Shown here piece by piece: positions 59,315-64,000 of a stretch of 64,000 bases of DNA. The stretch covers positions 37,914,664 through 37,978,663 of the forward strand of contig NC_133220.1 of assembly GCF_040436345.1 (NCBI RefSeq). The letters are read 5' to 3'. Positions within the stretch are counted from its first letter, which is position 1. Every line of letters starts with the position of its first letter. The translations under genes were made by a program, and so were the position numbers. A model generated the notes under the pieces. That model saw only the letters and a program-made list of their open reading frames with translations, made no database searches and was not told the DNA's origin. This DNA comes from Pagrus major (taxonomy: Eukaryota; Chordata; Actinopteri; Spariformes; Sparidae).

Positions 59315-61231
59315 GTGTCTGATCTAATACTTACATTCTGCACTGCATTTGCTTTTACTATCACGTTTTCATCTAAGCACCTTTCAAGGCAGAAACCAGA
59401 TTTTGCCACAAGATGGCAGTGCTTGGTCACTGATTTGCAGAGTTAAGCCTTATCGAAGTTGGTCTTGTGTGAAGCAGAATCATCAGAAACTCATTATTAT
59501 GTGGAGGTAATTTTGGTCTTTGTCAAAGAAATTAAATGCACTATCAACAATTTTAATTATAGATGAAATAATAAAATGTCAATTTACTTAAAAATCTCTC
59601 CATAATCAAATGAAATCATGGTCAAAACCAGTCCATGTGGCTCTAATTTTGACTTTTAATGTCCCTACTACTCTGACATGTGAGCTGCTTCACAGAGAAT
59701 TGTAGTGTCCTTCATTATTTAAAAGTGTCATTCGATCCCCATCACTGGACACAGCAATTTAATCACTCTTTAGGTTATAGGATCTAAGGATTACAGACAA
59801 TAACAAAGTTAAAGGGTTACCCAGGGGAGGAGTGGATAAACACAATGGCACTCATTGACCTCCAGCCACTGCCTCCAGACAAAATTCAAACAACAACAAA
59901 GTGTCTCGTTCCTGTCCTGGAAAGACTTGTCAATGACACTGGAGTTCACTCACACGGTAGTCCTGAAAATTTGTTCACTGTAAATTAAATTTTCCTTTAT
60001 TATTATTGTCTGTGCCAGGTTAAGGATAAGGGTCACTCTCTTGCCACTAGTTTTTCAGTAGCATTATGCAGGTGATTGATGGAAAACTAAATGCACAGTC
60101 TGTAACTTCTGCCGCTAGGAATTTCTTAATCAAAACAAAGATATAAGCTTGGTGATGTTAACAACAATCACTGACAATGAAAATCTATCTGATGTGACCT
60201 AGGCTTAAATGTTCACAGATGAGATAATGTATCAAAGTTTATGTCACATTACATTTAGTTACACTTGCTGACTTCCTTCCTCACTCTTTGACTCTCACAG
60301 AAGTTATTGCGACATGCAACCAAATGAAAGATGTAAAGTACATTAGAATTTCTGTGGGTATGAACATTGTTGGAAACATTTAGATTAATGTAGGTAGACA
60401 TATCAACAAAATATATAACTAAATATCTGTTGTTTTCATACATTTTACTGCAGAAATGTTACATATTGTATCTTTAAAGGCAGTGGACTGGGAAGGAGGG
60501 GGAGGCAGGGTGGTGTGGGTCCATGTAAACTTTCTTACAGCCCCATGCACTAAGGGTTTGCCAGTTTGTTTTTCATCAAGACAATTACTAATTACTATTA
60601 CTATTAATATGTTAATATATACCCTCCACTGCATATTATTCTGATCACATTAATCCATGTTTATATCACAACAATATGTAGCCCAGCAGGAAAAATGGCC
60701 ACATTATTTGTTTAAATTTTGTTGATGGGCTGGTAACATGCCATTATTATGACATGAATGTTATATTCATTACTATGACATAATTCAGTTTTCATGATTT
60801 TGTTGTGCTTTTATCCAAAAGTAAGTTTTAACCAATGGCTATAGTTTCTACATTCAGGTCTTTACATAAGCTTACAAGCTTAAACTGACTGGCAAGCTAT
60901 AACATTGTGGATTCGCTGTCCTAAAGGAAACTTCTTTCTTTCTCTAGGGCTCATGGATGGAGACTCCCTGGTAGGATGTGCAGCCCAGAAGGAGCCGCAG
61001 ACACTGGGACATGGAGGGACCCCTATGCAGCCAGACAGCACAGATTGGAGGCCAAAGCAGAGCCAAGAGGCTGGAGCAACCAACTACCACTCCATGGAGG
61101 GTCAGAGTGGTGGAGGGGTAGTGGGAGAGGATAAGAATGAAGGAATTATGATAGACAAGGAACCAGGACAGTGGGGCAGGACCAAGTCTAACTGCAGATA
61201 CACAAGTTTACAAGGCATAACAAAGACAGAG
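53798..61231 (+). CDS. znf831: ZNF831, C2H2 zinc-finger protein (3' end beyond window)
   Basis: Exons 53798-58085 and 60948-61231. I chose ATG 53798 (TTACCATGG context, 49 bases after acceptor 53749) over the ORF's first ATG at 53645, which lies upstream of that acceptor. Two C2H2 fingers lie near residues 108-160: [17 protein letters not shown] with RCH, and [17 protein letters not shown] with RTQAH, a pair like those of the HIVEP family. The conserved ZNF831 block [29 protein letters not shown] and [12 protein letters not shown] follows at about residues 367-425, then SVPTQHSTT and TRSNSLPF; the rest is Ser/Thr-rich and low-complexity. At 58085 the donor ACAG|gtgaat splits a codon that the 60948 acceptor (TCTCTAG) restores in frame ([12 protein letters not shown]); the second exon ends at a phase-0 donor GAG|gtgagt. 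Reading through the first donor would stop at 58108. ZNF831 is a presumed nuclear regulator; its targets are not established. Confidence 0.93.
58320..58556. repeat. Dispersed repeat in znf831 intron, copy 1
   Basis: Shares with 60240-60480 an ordered set of blocks: ACTTCC-TACTCACTCT, CTGGAAACATTTGG, CAACAAAATATGTAAC, and ATGCAGAATTGTTACATATT plus ATATCTTTAAA. Probably a MITE-like teleost repeat; termini not fixed. Confidence 0.6.
59272..59309. repeat. (CA)n microsatellite
   Basis: Uninterrupted CA run within the znf831 intron. Confidence 0.95.
60240..60480. repeat. Dispersed repeat in znf831 intron, copy 2
   Basis: Same block order as 58320-58556 (TGGAAACATTTAGA, CAACAAAATATATAAC, CTGCAGAAATGTTACATATT), with many substitutions and a longer middle. 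Confidence 0.6.
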
Positions 61232-62314
61232 GTGAGTTTGAATGAGTTTTTTATTCCCTGCTCACTGGATACATGTTTACTATCAAATTGTTTTGTTCTC
61301 AATATTTTAGTGTTTACATTCCTGAACAAAAAAACTCCTGCACACTGTCCTCTTAATCGAGGGGCGAGGTCCCGCCCTTTCCAGTGTGTCCCATGGGACC
61401 TCATTTTAAAAAGAAATTGCACAGTCACAGGTCAATGGCGAGAGACCAATAAATTTTTGATCCTTTTAGAATTGTTCCATTAATTACACATATGATGTTT
61501 GCCAATTCAAAAGATAATTTTGCAAGACAAAAAAGTTAGTTTGTCAAAAAGTATAATACCATTTAGTTTAGTCAACTACATCATCTCGCTCAACTCAAAA
61601 GTATTAAAAAAAGGTGAAAATCACAAAAAAAGCTGGCATATTGAATACTGCAGTAAGGCAGGCAAAAAAGGAGAGTATTGTGAGCTAGCTATTTCACGGG
61701 GCCAGCACTACAAGGTTTCAGTTTTGGGTTTCAGAGAGTGTTAAACAAGACAACACCACTTACGTGACTGTTGGGCGTATAGTTTTTTTAATTGAGTATT
61801 TTCACAGTCTTATACTTGTTTTGTTTTACGACAAACTGCAACCTTCTCGAGTTGAAGACTGACCTTTTAAATTGAAAAAATCATATGTGTAATCCATGGC
61901 ACAATTCAAACAAAATCAAAAATTACTTGTCCCTCACCATTTACTACCACACATTTTTTTCAGGTCCCATCTCAACCAGAAGGGGCATGAATTTTGCCTC
62001 TCTATAACAATGTTTCGTTTGCTGAATCATTGTTGTTAATTTTTTCCTGATTGCGAGTGAGAACAGTTTGCAGGAGTCTTTGTTGTGTTTTTGTCAACCC
62101 TTGGTCTTCCCCTTCGCACATGTCGATCCACTGGTGTGCAAAAGTTTTGTTCTGTGAGTGTTTACATTCCACACATCGTTTTAAGTTAAAAAAGTTAGAA
62201 GACAAATGATAGTACAGCTCAGACACAACAAGTAAACACATCAAGAATAAATATAACATCCAAAATTCCAGTAACTTTGTAAACTTTGATGTACCTGACC
62301 AACTCACTAACTCC
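61232..62314 (+). other. znf831 intron, no recognised feature
   Basis: AT-rich intron after the donor at 61232. No exon with flanking splice sites was recognised before the hAT element. Confidence 0.35.
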
Positions 62315-62600
62315 CAGAGATGGGGACTCGAGTTTGCGACTCGGACTCGAGTCGCACTTAAGTCGCACACACAGAGACTTCAGACTTGACTTGGACTCAT
62401 GCTCAAAAGACTTCAGACTCGACTCGGACTCGTGTTTTGGGACTCGTGTACAATCATTCTGTTTTCTTTTTTGGCGTATTAATATTGAGGAAACTCTGAA
62501 ACGTCTGACGAGCTTAATGTGATTCCTTCCATTTTTTCATGGTAACCACAGTAACCATATTACGCATTGGGTGCACGCCTCGCGGCCTCACACACTAGTA

Positions 62601-62831
62601 CCTCGGATGATGACTATGGTGACCGGCAGCACACCTGCAGCTACTGCTGTACCATTTGTGATTATTTTTGGTTATAAAAACTCCAAACAGGACAGCACCA
62701 GCAAAAGGAGCGCTGACTGCAAAGTCTGCAGTACCCGAATCAAGGATGCTGGATCCACCACATCAAATTTTATCAGGCACCTGAAAACTCACCCGGATAG
62801 GTCAGTCACATTAGCGCATATGGACGGTTAG
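62601..62831 (+). pseudogene. BED zinc-finger exon of a hAT transposase (fragment)
   Basis: The short frame reads VPFVIIFGYKNSKQDST, then CKVCSTRIKDAG and TSNFIRHLKTHPDR. C-x2-C followed by H-x3-H is the BED finger that hAT transposases use to bind their ends. The coding match ends at HPDR, where GATAG|gtcagt could be a donor. No DDE core or hATC domain follows before the window edge, so it is either the first exon of a longer gene or an orphan piece of a deleted copy. Confidence 0.65.
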
Positions 62832-63439
62832 CTCAGCATCAGCTATGTAGCGTTCACTTAGCTTGCTACTAGCTTTGTAACTGAATATTTGAATAGATGA
62901 GTGAATGTTAGCTTGCTTGTCGCACTTGTTTGCATTGAGTGGCGTTGACATGACGTAAAAAAAAAAAAAAGGTTGGGTAACATTAATCATCAACGTTCCG
63001 CTGCCACCATCTACTGGCTAATGTTAACCGTAGAAAAATACATAGTTATACAGTCAGCTTACAGGCAGGTTATAGGTTAATCGTTGACCACGTAACGTTA
63101 ATGTTACAGGTTTACCAGGTTACCTTTACACTGAGTTTGAGTGTGAGGATAGAGGAATGTGTCATTAGGGACCCAGTGTAATTAAACAATACGGTTACAG
63201 AGTGCAAACTTTTAACTTTTTTGTCCACTGGCAAAATGGCTAGACTAGTGAATGTTGAAATTTTACCAGCCACTCAATAGATTACCATTGTTATTTTGGC
63301 TGGTGAGTGCAGCATACCGTACCAGCCACTTGCATGATTTACCAGCATCTGAATGGTGTTAATTTTGTTTCCAGCAGATGTAGCTAACTATAACTGAGAT
63401 TGGATGATTAGTTATTATTGCATGACTAATAATGTTAGA

Positions 63440-63530
63440 TTTACAAGATTACAAGATTACTTTATTTGTCACATACAGAAGTCACAGAGTAACATGCAGT
63501 GAAATGTCTCCTGGTTACTCCTAAACTGGC
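63440..63530. repeat. Dispersed repeat (LINE or SINE 3' end type)
   Basis: ACAAGATTACTTTATTTGTC followed by ACATACAGAAGTCAC and ATGCAGTGAAATGTCTCCTG is a widely seen fish repeat in antisense, with its poly(A)-like signal (AATAAA) reading on the minus strand. Family not assigned. Confidence 0.45.
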
Positions 63531-64000
63531 CTTATAAATAGAATAAATAAGATAAATATGAATAAAATCAAACTAATATGATGTAAATAATAATAATAAG
63601 TATAATAATAATAATAAGTTGTTTGCATTTAGCTATATTATTATTAGTTATTATGGTCCCACTGAGCCTGCACAATAGGGGGCAAGATATACTGTAACTG
63701 TATGTTCATGTTGGAAGAATACAGCTTCCTTTAAAGGAAAGCATTCATTGTGTGTTTTCTTCATATTGCATTGCAATAGCCTGTTTAAAGTGATCATATA
63801 ACAAACAACTAATCAGTAGTGATACTGTATGCTAATAGATAACGGAGTGATAATAATACAGTAAATGCTTTGAATTTCTTAGATATAGCTGTGCAGTATT
63901 CTTAGTAGACCGGATAGCAGCAGATGACAGAAGGCTCATTACAACCAGAAGAGACAGAAGACTTTTATTTTTTAGAGACTTCAGACTTGACTTGGACTTG

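Larger units (their letters stand above)
62315..64000 (+). mobile_element. hAT-like DNA transposon with BED finger, cut by the window end
   Basis: The left end CAGAGATGGGGACTCGAG is a hAT-type terminus, followed by GACTCG/GACTTG sub-terminal repeats (AGACTTCAGACTTGACTTGG at 62374-62393). The same motif recurs at 63978-63997, suggesting the right sub-terminal region starts there and the element ends just outside. Between them are the BED-finger frame and, at about 63440-63530, another dispersed repeat, so the element may be nested. Confidence 0.6.

Overview
The window is vertebrate nuclear DNA from a ray-finned fish, most likely a percomorph teleost. Evidence: three spliced host genes with vertebrate orthologues, long introns with GT-AG borders, and a dense mix of teleost-type repeats (Tc1, hAT, Rex1/CR1-type and other LINEs, Penelope-type, V-SINE/HE1-type and other tRNA-derived SINEs, microsatellites). 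No bacterial or viral operon structure is present. The species cannot be read from the sequence.

Layout. 1-1.7 kb: exons of a Ulp1/SENP-like cysteine peptidase domain (C48) with His, Asp and Cys triad motifs, but with one apparent 1-base frameshift. 2.0-6.1 kb: a decayed Ty3/gypsy retrotransposon of the Gmr1 type, recognised because integrase lies upstream of reverse transcriptase and because the Gag has a SCAN-like region. 7.76-8.17 kb: an LTR-like segment. 8.2 kb: an antisense L1 endonuclease scrap. 11.5-12.6 kb: a dead Tc1 element. 13.06-18.24 kb: a SINE 3' half and its (GT)n tail, followed by a long, nearly intact LINE (ORF1 with an SGNH-esterase-like domain; ORF2 endonuclease/RT broken by one in-frame stop). 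19.5-23.2 kb: two head-to-tail copies of a teleost dispersed repeat with hairpin-like ends, bracketed by a ~155 bp direct repeat.

Host genes. cass4 (minus strand, coding 37814 to 23557) encodes a CAS-family adaptor: SH3, YxxP substrate region, Ser-rich region and C-terminal FAT-like domain; the exons join in phase to 800 residues. cstf1 (minus strand, 46654 to 39177) encodes CstF-50, the WD40 subunit of the cleavage stimulation factor; its five coding exons join in phase to exactly 431 residues. znf831 (plus strand, 53798 to at least 61231) is a two-finger C2H2 protein with one giant exon, and continues past the window. The cass4-cstf1 neighbourhood matches the human 20q13 gene order; znf831 is on the same human arm but farther away. 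The three proteins share no pathway; what links them is conserved synteny.

Mobile DNA inside genes. The last cstf1 intron holds a nest: an antisense LINE 3' end, a Penelope GIY-YIG fragment, an internally deleted LINE, a hAT element with 8-bp target duplications in the (ATGT)n after that LINE, and a second TIR-type element. The first cass4 intron holds a TA-flanked Tc1/mariner MITE and an antisense V-SINE. The window ends inside a hAT-like element carrying a BED finger.

I found no clear new multi-gene system. The best leads are the hairpin-ended tandem repeat at 19966-22840, the Gmr1-type element, the recent partial duplication of the cass4 terminal exon, and the Ulp1-like gene at the left edge.
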